64,000 bases of DNA. It comes from an uncultured Rubripirellula sp. GTDB lineage: Bacteria > Planctomycetota > Planctomycetia > Pirellulales > Pirellulaceae. This document shows, piece after piece, positions 47,462-57,873 of the stretch. Where the stretch lies: contig CALJHC010000021.1 in NCBI GenBank assembly GCA_938075415.1, positions 62,001-126,000 of the forward strand. The letters run 5' to 3'. Every line of letters starts with the position of its first letter. The first letter of the stretch is position 1. The notes beneath the pieces are model-generated. The model worked only from the letters and a program-made list of their open reading frames with translations, searched no databases and was not told the origin of the DNA. Made by a program: the position numbers and the translations under genes.

Positions 47462-48160
47462 ATGACCAAACGTTATTTCGCCTCTGAACTGCCGGCCGCG
47501 GGAGGCTCGGTAGAGCTTGCTCCGAATGAAGCCCAGCACGCCATTCGAGTGATGCGTGTACAGGAGGGTGATCAAGTTGAGTTGTTTGATGGACGGGGAC
47601 GTCAGTGCCATGCCACAGTCAAAAAACTTGGAAGGCAATTCTGCGAGTGCGTTGCCGAACCAACTGAACAATTAAGCCGCGAACCCACCGTCAGCCTCCA
47701 TCTTGGGATCGCTCTTCCGAAACCGGATCGCGCCAAGGAGTTAGTTGAGCGACTGACTGAACTCGGTGTTCAAAAAGTTACCCCGTTGGTAGCAGATCGC
47801 ACCCAGCGTGAGCCGAGTGATTCTCTTCTTGATAAACTATCCAAGGTGGTGATCGAGGCCTGTAAGCAAAGTGGTCGCAATGACCTACTGACAATTGCGT
47901 CAACGATGGGAGCGAAAGAATTTTTCCAAACACAAATCGATCAACCGCGGCTCATCGCCCACCCCGCCCCTGATGCCGTCTCTGTCGATTCGCGTCCTGT
48001 CAGTACTTGCTACTCGGTGGCTATCGGACCCGAAGGTGGCTGGACGGACCAAGAGTTTCTGATTGCAAAAGAACATGGCTTCATCGCGTTGAACCTCGGT
48101 TCAAGAATTTATCGAGTCGAAACGGCAGCCGTTGCAATTGCCGCCTGCCTAGTCTCGTGA
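47462..48160 (+). CDS. rsmE: 16S rRNA (uracil(1498)-N(3))-methyltransferase RsmE
   Basis: This 232-residue SPOUT-fold methyltransferase is expected to methylate U1498 of 16S rRNA. It has the N-terminal PUA-like region (RYFASELPAAGGSVELAPNE) and the knot motifs ALPKPDRAKELVERLTELGV, QSGRNDL and SVAIGPEGGWTDQEFLIA near the end. The length is close to the family norm (about 240). It is transcribed alone. Confidence 0.95.
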   Translation: MTKRYFASELPAAGGSVELAPNEAQHAIRVMRVQEGDQVELFDGRGRQCHATVKKLGRQFCECVAEPTEQLSREPTVSLHLGIALPKPDRAKELVERLTELGVQKVTPLVADRTQREPSDSLLDKLSKVVIEACKQSGRNDLLTIASTMGAKEFFQTQIDQPRLIAHPAPDAVSVDSRPVSTCYSVAIGPEGGWTDQEFLIAKEHGFIALNLGSRIYRVETAAVAIAACLVS

Positions 48161-48356
48161 GAACCAGATTCGATCTTCCCCATGCACTTGAAAAAATCAG
48201 TCCAATCAATTTGCGACACATTCATTTCTTGCGCGGTTCATTCTCCAACATTCACCATTGGTGCGTAGAAGAAAACCCTTCGATTCGCAGTCAACCTGCG
48301 GACCAGCGAGACGCTTTGAACAGTTCCTTTCCAAGCAACTGACGATTAGCACTGAC

Positions 48357-49382
48357 TTAAGGAATACCGCGCACAATCGTCGGCCCCACTAAACGCGTGA
48401 CGGCGACAGGCAAGTGTTGCCACACTTTGACCAGACGTTGCTTCCCGCCCGAATCAGGACGCATTTCGTCGGGAGATCCACTGCGAACGTAGTATTGCCA
48501 AACCGCGGGTGAGGGTTTGGCTCCCCACTGCTTCTTAAACCGATACGTACCGCTTTCCTCGCTACTGCGTCCAAAATCGAAAACTCGACTTCCTCGTTCG
48601 ATCGCTCGCTGCAAAAGATGCCAGTACATCAGCATATTTGCATTGGTTCGATTGAATTCACGCAGACTGCTCGCACTAGGCACTTCAGTCAACTCTCCGG
48701 TGTGAACAAGAAACGCAGCGGCGATTGCTTGTTGCTCCTTTCTGACAATACAGATCTCCGCATCGCCTTGGAACTCTCGAATCAAACTCTCGAACAATCG
48801 TTTTGAGAAGACTGGCGTCCCCAAATCACGCATATTGCGGGCAAAAACCTGATAGTAATCCTTCAGCAATTCCATCCCACCAAACTCAACTTTCAGGTTG
48901 TAATCACCAGCTTTCTTAATTTGGCTTCGATGTTTGCTCTTGAACGACTTGAGCAACTCCTCGGATGTACCCGGCAATTCAAGCCGCATGTGAAATTTAT
49001 CGGTTCTCTCAAAGTTGAGACGGGCGTGCTGAACCGGCAACTCATGCCGTAACTCTAGATACTTGACATTCAATTTGTCAGCTAAATCACAAGCTTGGTC
49101 AATCAGAGCTCCAGCAGTGATGTCATCTTGAGCCCAAACACCACCAGTGTTGACGTAGGGAAGGCTGACAAGGAAACGACCAAAAATCGGACCTTTCACG
49201 AGCATTAAGGGTAAAAGACCGCGAACGTCCTGATCTTCTCGGGCTCGAATCAAAAAAGACTGATGGGAGAGACCGTCAGCAACACCAGTAATCCAAGCGG
49301 GGCGGTGCGCGTTGAGTTGTGGATAGACGGTGCGTTTGCATTCACCCCATCCATTAGGCCAGTCTAATATTTCCAGTTGCAT
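48357..49382 (-). CDS. FemAB-like GNAT-fold protein
   Basis: This 341-residue protein has a double GNAT-like (FemAB/peptidoglycan bridge) fold. Motifs include SFKSKHRSQIKKAGDYNLKV, VFARNMRDLGTPVFSKRLFE, VPSASSLREFNRTNANMLMY and FDFGRSSEESGTYRFKKQWG, which match the FemAB-related proteins linked to PEP-CTERM/exosortase systems. No exosortase or PEP-CTERM gene is in the window. Its substrate, probably an aminoacyl or acyl donor for an exopolysaccharide, is unknown. It is a single minus-strand gene. Confidence 0.8.
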   Translation of the reverse strand: MQLEILDWPNGWGECKRTVYPQLNAHRPAWITGVADGLSHQSFLIRAREDQDVRGLLPLMLVKGPIFGRFLVSLPYVNTGGVWAQDDITAGALIDQACDLADKLNVKYLELRHELPVQHARLNFERTDKFHMRLELPGTSEELLKSFKSKHRSQIKKAGDYNLKVEFGGMELLKDYYQVFARNMRDLGTPVFSKRLFESLIREFQGDAEICIVRKEQQAIAAAFLVHTGELTEVPSASSLREFNRTNANMLMYWHLLQRAIERGSRVFDFGRSSEESGTYRFKKQWGAKPSPAVWQYYVRSGSPDEMRPDSGGKQRLVKVWQHLPVAVTRLVGPTIVRGIP

Positions 49383-49788
49383 TACGATTGCTTGCGTTCT
49401 CTCACTGGTTCCCTCGGAATCGTGTCCTTACGATTTCAGGCAAACACACCGTTTTCTAGCTTCAATTTTTTGATGAAGGGGCTCCTTCACGTTCATCGCA
49501 TCCGATCCATTACGCCCATCATGGACCGACGTCAAAAAGATAGATCGCAAAAAGCCGATCACCTTGCAGATACGACCATGAAAATTGGCATGGTTCTGTA
49601 AGAAACTGCTTAACCGGAATAATCGAAATGAACGGACATCGCGAGATCAGCGATAGCACAAGAATCAATGCTTTGAATCAAACCAAATCACTAGTTCGAT
49701 GCAACGGGGAAGCATCCCTTTCTGGTTTGAGTCAACCAAGCATTCAATTTCCGTCTCGCCCTCCAACGCAAAATATTCAGCAGGGATA
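49383..49788. other. intergenic gap between ftsH and the FemAB-like gene
   Basis: No frame with coding character and no strong hairpin was seen. It holds the end of ftsH transcription and the promoter of the FemAB-like gene. Confidence 0.4.
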
Positions 49789-52026
49789 TTAATTCGTCTT
49801 CGAGGATTTCGAATCGTCTACCACCGAGCGGATTTTCGCTCGAGGTTTATCCATCACCGTACCCGGCACTAACCAAGGACCACTGCAATGTTCCTCGATC
49901 AATTTCATTAATTGATCGTTATCGATTGACTCGATTTCCAACAAGCGTTGTGTGACTGCCTCCAGAACTTCCCGACGTTGTTCGAGAATTTCTTTGGTTT
50001 GAGCAAGGGCGTCCTCAATGATTCGATTAACCTCTTTATCGATCAACTTAGCCATCTCTTCGCTGTGCATCATCTGGTAGCCCTCACCCCCACCGCCAGC
50101 GAGAAATGGTGATCGCGAGCTACGGCGAAAGTTGATTCGTCCAAGTCGGCTCATTCCATAGTCCATGACCATGCTTCGAGCAACTTCGGTACATCGTTCC
50201 AGGTCATTCTGTGCGCCAGTGCTGATATCTTGGAAGATCATCTCTTCTGTCAGAGTCCCAGCGAGCAAGACTTTCATATTGCTTTCCAGCTCTGCTTTGG
50301 TAACCAGAAATCGCTCGGATTCAGGACGCTGCATTGTGTATCCCAACGCGGCAAGACCTCGAGGAATAATACTGACTTTGTGTACGGGATCGGTGTTTGG
50401 CAACGCGGCGGCGACGATGGCATGCCCCGCCTCGTGGTAGGCAACACGCACCTTTTCCTCTTCGTTCATCAGACGCTTTTTCTTTTCCAATCCTGCGGTC
50501 ACTCGTTCAACCGCCTCATTGAACTCCTGCATGCCCACTGCTGACTTCTCTCGCCGAGCAGCGAGCAATGCCGCCTCATTCACCAGGTTCGCGAGATCGG
50601 CTCCCACAAAACCGGGAGTGATCGAAGCAACTTCTTTTAGCTCAACATGCTCATCGAGTTTGACATTCTTGATGTGCACCTTGAGAACATCCTCACGTCC
50701 CCCAATATCCGGGCGATCCACCAATACATGGCGGTCGAATCGTCCCGGACGCAGCAAAGCCGGATCCAGCGTTTCAGGTCGGTTAGTCGCTCCAATCACG
50801 ATCACGCCGGAGTTGGAATCAAACCCATCCATTTCAACCAACAGAGCATTCAAGGTCTGCTCACGTTCATCATGACCGCCCACAGTCGAACCACTTCGAC
50901 TTTTTCCCAATGCGTCCAACTCGTCAATGAAAATGATGCAGGGCGACCGAGTTGTCGCTTGCTTGAACATATCCCGAACTCGAGCCGCGCCAACACCGAC
51001 ATACATCTCGACAAAGTCGCTGCCTGAAAGACTGAAGAAAGGAACCCCCGCCTCACCGGCAATCGCCTTTGCCAACAAAGTCTTCCCGGTTCCCGGTGGC
51101 CCAACCAGCAAGACACCCTTCGGGATTCGCCCACCCAACGCGTGGTACTTGTCACTGTTCTTCAGGAAGTCAACAACCTCACTAACCTCTTCCACCGCTT
51201 CATCGATCCCTGCCGCATCCTTAAATGTGATCGACAAATCCTCTTGCCCATAAAGTTTGCCACGACTTCGAGAGAAAGACATTGGAGATCCGACACCGCC
51301 CATTCGTCGTAGCATCACGACAGCCAGAATCACCAAGATTCCAATCATCAATAGCTCTGGCCAGTGATCTTGCAACAGACGACTGGGACGGGCGTTGTCC
51401 CAAGTAACGCCCGAAGCGTTCAAAAATTTGACCAGGCGTTCATGCTCGGCCTCGTTATTGACATCACGTACCGTTTGGAAGTCGACTCGCTTCGGTTCAC
51501 GACTACTATCGGCTCCGTCGATTCCCAACGAACGATACATCACCGTCCCCGTAACAGCCTCGTCTGATACGAGAATGTCTCGCAACTCACTCAGCTCGAT
51601 CAAGGTGTCTTTACTTTGAGTCGACGTAACGACAACTTTGGCCGCGGTGCTTGTTTCTGACTCAGGACCCTGATCTTTCGAAGTTGATTCAATCGAGTTA
51701 GCGTTCTGGTCACTTAATAATTTGCCCTCAACCAATCGCTCAGAGCTTTGAGAATCCCCATTCCTCTTCTTCACTTCCTGAGTTGATTCGGTGGAATCCT
51801 CTGCCGCTGCGCCCGATGGCGACAAACTCGATGAGTCTACCTTCCGCGCATCAGCCATTCGCTCAAGCAATGACATCATTTCTGGATAGCGAAGACGTCG
51901 ACCCGTACTCCCGAAAAGAAAAGCGCTCAACATAATTGCGGCAACTACGGCGACCATGACCAGCCAAATATTACCACTGCCTCGGCTGTCATTCGAACCT
52001 TGGTTACTCGGTTGCTCTTCACTCAT
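49789..52026 (-). CDS. ftsH: ATP-dependent zinc metalloprotease FtsH
   Basis: This 745-residue membrane-bound AAA+ protease degrades misfolded membrane proteins. The start is ATG 52026 (TTG 52032 also in frame). Order: an N-terminal membrane segment ([20 protein letters not shown]), a polar Ser/Thr-rich periplasmic part longer than usual (about 60-210), a second membrane segment ([20 protein letters not shown]), the AAA domain with GPPGTGKT and [11 protein letters not shown], and the peptidase with HEAGH ([15 protein letters not shown]). HflK and HflC, its modulators, are encoded nearby. Confidence 0.97.
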   Translation of the reverse strand: MSEEQPSNQGSNDSRGSGNIWLVMVAVVAAIMLSAFLFGSTGRRLRYPEMMSLLERMADARKVDSSSLSPSGAAAEDSTESTQEVKKRNGDSQSSERLVEGKLLSDQNANSIESTSKDQGPESETSTAAKVVVTSTQSKDTLIELSELRDILVSDEAVTGTVMYRSLGIDGADSSREPKRVDFQTVRDVNNEAEHERLVKFLNASGVTWDNARPSRLLQDHWPELLMIGILVILAVVMLRRMGGVGSPMSFSRSRGKLYGQEDLSITFKDAAGIDEAVEEVSEVVDFLKNSDKYHALGGRIPKGVLLVGPPGTGKTLLAKAIAGEAGVPFFSLSGSDFVEMYVGVGAARVRDMFKQATTRSPCIIFIDELDALGKSRSGSTVGGHDEREQTLNALLVEMDGFDSNSGVIVIGATNRPETLDPALLRPGRFDRHVLVDRPDIGGREDVLKVHIKNVKLDEHVELKEVASITPGFVGADLANLVNEAALLAARREKSAVGMQEFNEAVERVTAGLEKKKRLMNEEEKVRVAYHEAGHAIVAAALPNTDPVHKVSIIPRGLAALGYTMQRPESERFLVTKAELESNMKVLLAGTLTEEMIFQDISTGAQNDLERCTEVARSMVMDYGMSRLGRINFRRSSRSPFLAGGGGEGYQMMHSEEMAKLIDKEVNRIIEDALAQTKEILEQRREVLEAVTQRLLEIESIDNDQLMKLIEEHCSGPWLVPGTVMDKPRAKIRSVVDDSKSSKTN

Positions 52027-52586
52027 TTTCAACTCTCAAGAAAAACAATTTCGATTCAACCTTGCCCACCAAAATCGTGGCGATTGAAGAATCCTCACGA
52101 AAAACCCAGGATCTTCAATTCGATCACCCTCGGACCGGACTGTCTTACATTCTTGCCACGCATTCTTTGATCCATCCGTGTTGACGACAACCCGGGACCC
52201 CCTTTCGCTGGTTTCTGGTCGGGTCGTAAGGATCGAGCGGATCCTTCATGATATTGTCGCGTTTTGAGATCGATTCGCACGAGGCTTGCCGCGGCGAACT
52301 GTCATGCTGGGATAAAAGTGCCCTCTCGGAGCGATTGCGTCGAAAGTCCAAAGGATCGATTGATGTGGGATAGGCTGTTTGAACCGCAAAGGAGTCCGAG
52401 GATCCACGAATAATCATCGCACCGCCCTCAATCAATGCAGTTCAGACTCATATCGCCTAAACAAAACAACTTAGAATAGTCTACGCAAAGACGTAATTAG
52501 CTTGCGACAAAATTGCTCCAACGTCTAGAACGCGGTCATCGTCCGCGTTGCCTCACAGAACTTTGTTCACACCCTCCAATCGAATT
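52027..52586. other. divergent intergenic region between ftsH and dxr
   Basis: No gene is clearly supported. A minus-strand frame at 52145-52435 (TTG start) is polar and of uncertain status. The region should contain promoters for ftsH and dxr. Confidence 0.35.
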
Positions 52587-53819
52587 ATGCCCGATTCGCC
52601 ATCCGAAATGTCCAAGACGGTCCGAAATGTTCTGGTGCTTGGCTCAACTGGCAGTATCGGAACAGCGACCATCAATGTCCTTCGGAATCTCAACCAAGTG
52701 GATCCCGAGCACCACTGGCGGCTCTGGGGCGCATCCGCTCACTCGAAATCAGATGCATTGATTTCAATTCAATCCGAAGCGTTAACGTGGAATCCCCACT
52801 GCGCAAACAAAACACCCTGCCGATTACTTTTCTCTGACAAAGACCTTGGAAATGCCTTCCTGAGCTCACACCCCCACATCCCCAAGGCAACCGTTGGTAT
52901 CGGCCCCGAGTCACTCATTGAAGCGGCGCAGAATCCTGAAGTTGATGCCGTGGTTGCCGCGATTGTCGGTCGTGCAGGACTCGAGAGCACGCTCGCTGCC
53001 ATTGAAGCAGGAAAGCGAGTGGGTCTTGCCAATAAAGAAACCATGGTGGTTGCTGGACCGGTCGTTCAAAAAATGGCCAAAACCACTAATGCTGAACTGC
53101 TGCCAGTCGATAGCGAACACTCTGCCATCTTCCAGTGCATGCAGGGCGGCACGAATCGACCCAAAAAAATCATTTTGACCGCCAGTGGTGGGCCGTTTCG
53201 CACCTGGAACAAAAAAGAAATGAGCGAAGCGACCTTGGAGTCGGCACTTTCGCACCCGACGTGGGAGATGGGCCCCAAAATCACAATTGATTCGGCCACG
53301 ATGATGAACAAAGCCCTCGAAGTGATCGAAGCAAGATGGCTGTTTGATCTTCCGGCTGAATCGATCGAAGTGGTGGTGCATCCGCAATCAATCATTCATT
53401 CGATGGTTGAGTTCGAAGATGGCTCGGTCCTCGCCCAGATGAGTCCTCCGGACATGCAGCTACCAATCCAATATGCCCTCACCTACCCAAATCGCCTGCC
53501 ATGCGACTCACCAGCATTCGACCGATCCCAAAATTGGGGACTTGAACTGGAAGTAGCCGATCGAGAAAGATTTCCGGCATTGAATCTTGGTTTTGAAGTT
53601 GCCAAAGTGGGGGGGACAGCGGGCGCTGTGCTCAACGCCGCCAACGAGGAAGCGGTAGGTCTGTTCCTCGATGGCCAAATCCGGTTTACTGACATTGTGG
53701 AAGGTTGCCGCGACGTCCTGGCAAACCATCACTTTGAGTCCAATCCACCCCTGTCTCGACTTCTAGAGTTGGATAGATGGGCAAGGAGTGAGTTGCGCAG
53801 ACGCCTGAAAGCGTCCTGA
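52587..53819 (+). CDS. dxr: 1-deoxy-D-xylulose-5-phosphate reductoisomerase
   Basis: This enzyme converts DXP to MEP in isoprenoid synthesis. The protein is 410 residues from ATG 52587; the frame is open to TTG 52548, and ATG 52608 is another choice. The NADPH motif is VLVLGSTGSIGTATINVLRN; family signatures are GLANKETMVVAGPVV, LPVDSEHSAIFQC, ASGGPFR, ATMMNKALEVIEA and HPQSIIHSMVEF. It is followed after 559 bases by rseP on the same strand, a frequent pairing in bacteria, although the gap makes co-transcription doubtful. Confidence 0.96.
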   Translation: MPDSPSEMSKTVRNVLVLGSTGSIGTATINVLRNLNQVDPEHHWRLWGASAHSKSDALISIQSEALTWNPHCANKTPCRLLFSDKDLGNAFLSSHPHIPKATVGIGPESLIEAAQNPEVDAVVAAIVGRAGLESTLAAIEAGKRVGLANKETMVVAGPVVQKMAKTTNAELLPVDSEHSAIFQCMQGGTNRPKKIILTASGGPFRTWNKKEMSEATLESALSHPTWEMGPKITIDSATMMNKALEVIEARWLFDLPAESIEVVVHPQSIIHSMVEFEDGSVLAQMSPPDMQLPIQYALTYPNRLPCDSPAFDRSQNWGLELEVADRERFPALNLGFEVAKVGGTAGAVLNAANEEAVGLFLDGQIRFTDIVEGCRDVLANHHFESNPPLSRLLELDRWARSELRRRLKAS

Positions 53820-54378
53820 GCGGCTGCCGAGACGCGTGAAAACCATGCGAGGTTTCACGCTTTCGATGGCTTTTTCATCCGGCAGCAGGCGTATCCGCGA
53901 GTCACATTGGGTGCATGATGCTCGGTCCACAAGTTTGAACACGAATTCACCGAAGAAAATTTGCATGTAAACCCTAATCGCAAGAATAATTCTCAGCGGA
54001 CCTTTTCAACGCCCTCACAGCAGATCCTGAGGGTGAATTCGCTGCCTCCACTGGCTCGGTGATTAGGTTTAGCAGTCGACCACGATAATTGCTTGAATTC
54101 TGTGATCACTCCCGCTCTGTCATCTCGTAGTACAATCGCCGACTCAGTCACACCAGCTGCAAAGAAAACAATCGATACGAGGGCTCATCCAAGCGAAGAT
54201 GCGGTAGCGAATATGGCTTGAATTGAACTAGAAGATGAAGACACAAGACCTTTCCAGACTTGGATCGAAATCCAAGATAATGAAATAAACGAAAAACGGT
54301 TCGACCTTGTACGAGTTATCTCCAAGGCTCGTCCGAGAACAAGATAAAGAAGATGTCGAAAGTAAAGGTAATAATTAG
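53820..54378. other. intergenic gap between dxr and rseP
   Basis: Apart from the hairpin at its start, no gene or RNA is recognised. A purine-rich stretch (54340-54378) precedes rseP and contains its weak ribosome-binding site (AAAGGTAATAATTAG). Confidence 0.4.
53834..53864 (+). terminator. terminator-like hairpin after dxr
   Basis: GCGTGAAA (53834-53841) pairs with TTTCACGC (53853-53860), extended by ACC/GGT with a single extra A, and is followed by TTTC. It begins 15 bases past the dxr stop. Confidence 0.55.
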
Positions 54379-56541
54379 ATGATCGAGTGGATTGCAGACG
54401 TGATGCCGTTGGCCGCAGCAGCAACCGATGATCCGGGATTGCTGAGCAGCTTGTTTTACAAATTTGCGCTTGCTGCACGTATTGCACTGGGGATCGGTTT
54501 AGTAATTTTCGTCCACGAACTCGGACACTTCGTTGCAGCGAAGACATTCGGAGTAAAGTGTGAGAAGTTTTATGTCGGTTTTGATGTGCCACTGCGACTC
54601 GGCCCGATTAAATTCCCACGCACGCTAGGAAAATTCCGCTACGGTGAAACCGAATACGGGATTGGAGTGATTCCCCTTGGTGGTTACGTGAAGATGCTTG
54701 GTCAGGATGATGATCCGCGTAAACAAGAAGAGGAAGCCAAGCGAATACAGGTGGAAGGAGAAGATGACGCCGAAGCAGAGACACCAACGTTTGACCCTCG
54801 CAGCTTTCCGGCTAAACCGGTCTGGCAACGAATGATCATTATCAGCGCGGGCGTTATCATGAACGTCATCACTGGCGTGCTGTTTGCTGCGTTGGCTTTC
54901 GGATACGGAGTCGAATACAACCCGGCGGTAATCGGTGCCGTAACCCCCGGTGGTCCCGCTTGGCAGGCTGGAATCGAACCCGGCGGTAAGGTCATCTCGG
55001 TAGGCTCGTGGAGCGATCAGGAAATGCATTTCCTGGAAATGCGAAAAGAGATTCTGACCAGAGGGCTGGAGCAACCGACCGCACCAATCGCATTGGGTGT
55101 CAGCTATGCCGACGGTGATAAAAACTTCTCGCTAACCACTCAGGCAAGCCCGCTGCAAAAAGAGGCGAGATTGATCGGGATTGCGATCCCCAACTCGCCA
55201 TTCCTGGGCAATAACCCCGGGGCTATCCCAAATTCTGCTGCTGCGGGAGTCTTTACCGAGAAAGATGCGGGAGCAGAAATCCTCTCCTTCAATGGAACTA
55301 AGATAAATCCGGATTCAAACGTTCCGGTCACCCCACTGTTGCATCAACTGTACACCCATCCCAGTGAACCTCTTTCGCTAAAACTTCGGCAAACCAATGG
55401 GGATTTACTGACCGTCACGGTACCGGCGCAAAAGTCCAAGTCACTCGGATTTCGATACGCGATCGGTCCCGTGATCGCCTTGGTCAAGGACGGTCCTGCG
55501 GAGCAGGCGGGAATGCAGGTTGGCGACATCATCCAATCAATCGACGGAAACGCTGACCTTGGTGCCTACGCCTTGGCCGAGACGCTGGTCGGGATCAATC
55601 AACCGATCAAGGTGATGGTTCAAAGAGGAGACGAAGAATCATTGGAAGAGATTGCACTCACTATCAAGCCAAGTGACTCGCCTCAAACGCTGAGCCCGAC
55701 ATCAAGCATCTTGGGTGAAATCGCCGTAAACTCCGTCGGATTCGCCTACAAACCGCTACCGGTCATCACCAGTATTCCAGGTAGCGACGCTGAAGCGGAA
55801 GAGTCTGCTGAACAGCCTGAGGACTCGTTGCAGGTCGGAGACGAACTGCGATGGATTTCTCTGGATGCCGAAACCGCTAAATCCCTGATCCCAGAGGACG
55901 GAGATGAGCGAATTGCCGCATTGCTGCAACAACTCGTTGAACGCTGGGAAATCTCAGACACGATGCCACTGAACAACCTTCGGGACCTGATCCAGTTGCT
56001 TCCTGAGGGAACAAAACTAACTGCTGCCGCTCGTCGGGGTGAAGATGATTTGGTGATCAAGTCGGAGATCCAAGTGGTCAGCGATGAACTGTTCATGTTT
56101 GACCGCGGCCTGCTACTTGGGCAACGCCAAGCAGTTCAGAAGGCAACCTCGGTGACGATGGCTTTATCACTGGGTATGCGAGAAGGCGTTCGACGTTTTA
56201 ACGATGTGGTTCGTTTCCTGAAGATGATTCCTCAAGGGCAGATCAAACTTCGGCATGTTGGGGGACCGCTTGAGATCGTGAACATCGCCAAGAACGAAGC
56301 CGAGAAAGGGTTCTCGCGACAGCTTATGTTTCTCACCATGCTTAGCATGAACCTGGCCATCTTAAATTTCCTACCCATTCCAGCGTTGGATGGTGGTCAC
56401 ATGGTCTTCCTGATCTACGAATTGGTCGCCGGTAAACGGGCTAACGAAACACTGGAATTCCGACTGACAGTCGCAGGACTTTTGGCCCTGCTAACCCTAA
56501 TGGCGGTTGTCTTTGCGAATGACATCTTGCGTTATCTCTAG
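54379..56541 (+). CDS. rseP: site-2 protease RseP (M50), long form with PDZ domains
   Basis: This 720-residue membrane-embedded zinc protease is expected to cut signalling proteins such as anti-sigma factors inside the membrane. HELGH (46-50) lies in the first membrane helix. Later parts show PDZ-like stretches (AVTPGGPAWQAGIEPGGKV and VKDGPAEQAGMQVGDIIQSI), a further extended soluble region (about 470-580) and the C-terminal FLPIPALDGGHMVF with membrane helices. The typical bacterial protein has about 450 residues; the extra length is in the soluble part between the helices. It is near dxr, its usual neighbour. Confidence 0.93.
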   Translation: MIEWIADVMPLAAAATDDPGLLSSLFYKFALAARIALGIGLVIFVHELGHFVAAKTFGVKCEKFYVGFDVPLRLGPIKFPRTLGKFRYGETEYGIGVIPLGGYVKMLGQDDDPRKQEEEAKRIQVEGEDDAEAETPTFDPRSFPAKPVWQRMIIISAGVIMNVITGVLFAALAFGYGVEYNPAVIGAVTPGGPAWQAGIEPGGKVISVGSWSDQEMHFLEMRKEILTRGLEQPTAPIALGVSYADGDKNFSLTTQASPLQKEARLIGIAIPNSPFLGNNPGAIPNSAAAGVFTEKDAGAEILSFNGTKINPDSNVPVTPLLHQLYTHPSEPLSLKLRQTNGDLLTVTVPAQKSKSLGFRYAIGPVIALVKDGPAEQAGMQVGDIIQSIDGNADLGAYALAETLVGINQPIKVMVQRGDEESLEEIALTIKPSDSPQTLSPTSSILGEIAVNSVGFAYKPLPVITSIPGSDAEAEESAEQPEDSLQVGDELRWISLDAETAKSLIPEDGDERIAALLQQLVERWEISDTMPLNNLRDLIQLLPEGTKLTAAARRGEDDLVIKSEIQVVSDELFMFDRGLLLGQRQAVQKATSVTMALSLGMREGVRRFNDVVRFLKMIPQGQIKLRHVGGPLEIVNIAKNEAEKGFSRQLMFLTMLSMNLAILNFLPIPALDGGHMVFLIYELVAGKRANETLEFRLTVAGLLALLTLMAVVFANDILRYL

Positions 56542-56613
56542 ATCAACCATTCCAGTTCAACCAAGCCCGCAAGTGCGTCGCTTCTTCGACTCGCACCGAC
56601 ATCACCTCTGTTC

Positions 56614-56955
56614 CTAATAACGAGGAACGGAGGAGTCAACCAATAAACTCCACTGCTCGATGCCACCTGCCATGCTTTGAACTTTGGAGAATCCGTACTG
56701 TTTCAAAGCTTGAGCGACTTGCATGCTGCGAACACCATGATGGCAATGGACCACGACGTGACGCTCACGATGTGGATCTAGTTCAGTGACGCGATCCTGC
56801 AGTTCGCTCATCGGCAAGAGTTGGCTGCCGTTAATGGCAGCGGTTGCAAACTCGAATTCTTCTCGAACGTCTAGCAAGAGAAAGTCGGCTTTTTCAGCCA
56901 ATAATTTTGCGACAGACTCGACTTCAATCTCGGGTGACAACTCATCCATGCTCAT
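56614..56955 (-). CDS. rhodanese-like domain protein
   Basis: This 113-residue single-domain rhodanese has the catalytic loop CHHGVRS (Cys71) and the conserved DVREEFEFATAAINGS stretch. It likely transfers sulfane sulfur or is a partner in sulfur trafficking. It starts 22 bases after the hisG stop on the same strand, so it is probably the last gene of a hisE-hisG-rhodanese unit. A link to histidine synthesis is not evident. The start is ATG 56955; ATG 56949 is also possible. Confidence 0.9.
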   Translation of the reverse strand: MSMDELSPEIEVESVAKLLAEKADFLLLDVREEFEFATAAINGSQLLPMSELQDRVTELDPHRERHVVVHCHHGVRSMQVAQALKQYGFSKVQSMAGGIEQWSLLVDSSVPRY

Positions 56956-56977
56956 TTAATTGATCCCTGTCTAGAGA

Positions 56978-57838
56978 CTAGAGTCTGCAGTTCGATATGG
57001 GTGTTTCGATAATCGCCGAAGCGCCAAGGCTCTCCAGGCTCTCCATCACGTCGATCACGTCTCGGCATTTCACCATAACGCGAACCGAACACCAATCTTG
57101 ATCTTCTAGAGCATTGACGGTCGGAGAATTAAAACCGGGCGTAATCGCTTCCGCATCAGCAAGTTGAGAACGCTGAACGTTGTATTCCAAAAGAGAGTAA
57201 TCACGTGCGATCACGACACCCTCAAGGCGTCGCACCACACGATCGGCAGTTATCGGGTCAAAACAACGATCATTTTGAATCAGCACCGTCTCGTAGGAGT
57301 CAATGTCCTCAAGGACACGAAGTCGATTGGCGGCGAGGGTGCTACCGGTCTCAACCAAATCAACAATTGCATCCGCGATCCCGAGTTGAATCATCACCTC
57401 CACGCTGCCAGAAAGCGATACGAGGTGCGCTTTGGCGTTGTGTTTTTCCAAATAACGTGCGGTGACATTTGGAAAACTGGTGGCAATTCTGGATTGGTCC
57501 AAATCAGCTGCGGAGTCAAGTTCGGCATCGTCAGGGACACAGATCGCCAATCGACACCTTCCCATACCCAGCCTCATACGCACTTCCACCTCCGCTTCTG
57601 CCTCCTCAACCAAATCGCTTCCGGTGATTCCCATATCAATCGCACCTTCAGCGCAAAGGGTAGGAATGTCATCCGTTCGAAGAAAGACGAGGTCAATCGG
57701 AAGCCCACTGACCTTGGCGAATAAGCCCCGACTTTGACGTCGAAATTTAATTCCCGCTTGTCCGAGAAGCTCCGAAGCAATTTCACTTAGTCTTCCCTTG
57801 CTAGGAAGTCCGATTCGCAAATTTCGTGATCCGTCCAA
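56978..57838 (-). CDS. hisG: ATP phosphoribosyltransferase, long form
   Basis: This is the first enzyme of histidine synthesis, joining ATP and PRPP. The 286-residue length fits the long, hexameric form with its C-terminal regulatory domain (PTVNALEDQDWCSVRVMVKC). The core reads LRIGLPSKGRLSEIASELLG, GAIDMGITGSDLVEE and LGIADAIVDLVETGSTLAAN. There is no in-frame ATG near the beginning; TTG at 57838 is used, with GGAAGAG upstream. It follows hisE after 35 bases. Confidence 0.93.
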   Translation of the reverse strand: MDGSRNLRIGLPSKGRLSEIASELLGQAGIKFRRQSRGLFAKVSGLPIDLVFLRTDDIPTLCAEGAIDMGITGSDLVEEAEAEVEVRMRLGMGRCRLAICVPDDAELDSAADLDQSRIATSFPNVTARYLEKHNAKAHLVSLSGSVEVMIQLGIADAIVDLVETGSTLAANRLRVLEDIDSYETVLIQNDRCFDPITADRVVRRLEGVVIARDYSLLEYNVQRSQLADAEAITPGFNSPTVNALEDQDWCSVRVMVKCRDVIDVMESLESLGASAIIETPISNCRL

Positions 57839-57873
57839 CTGATTTACTCTTCCATCTTTGTGTTATCGATCAA

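Noticed and set aside
52145..52435. Small gene between ftsH and dxr
   Set aside because: TTG start, no ribosome-binding site, and no recognisable family; status too weak to list as a gene.
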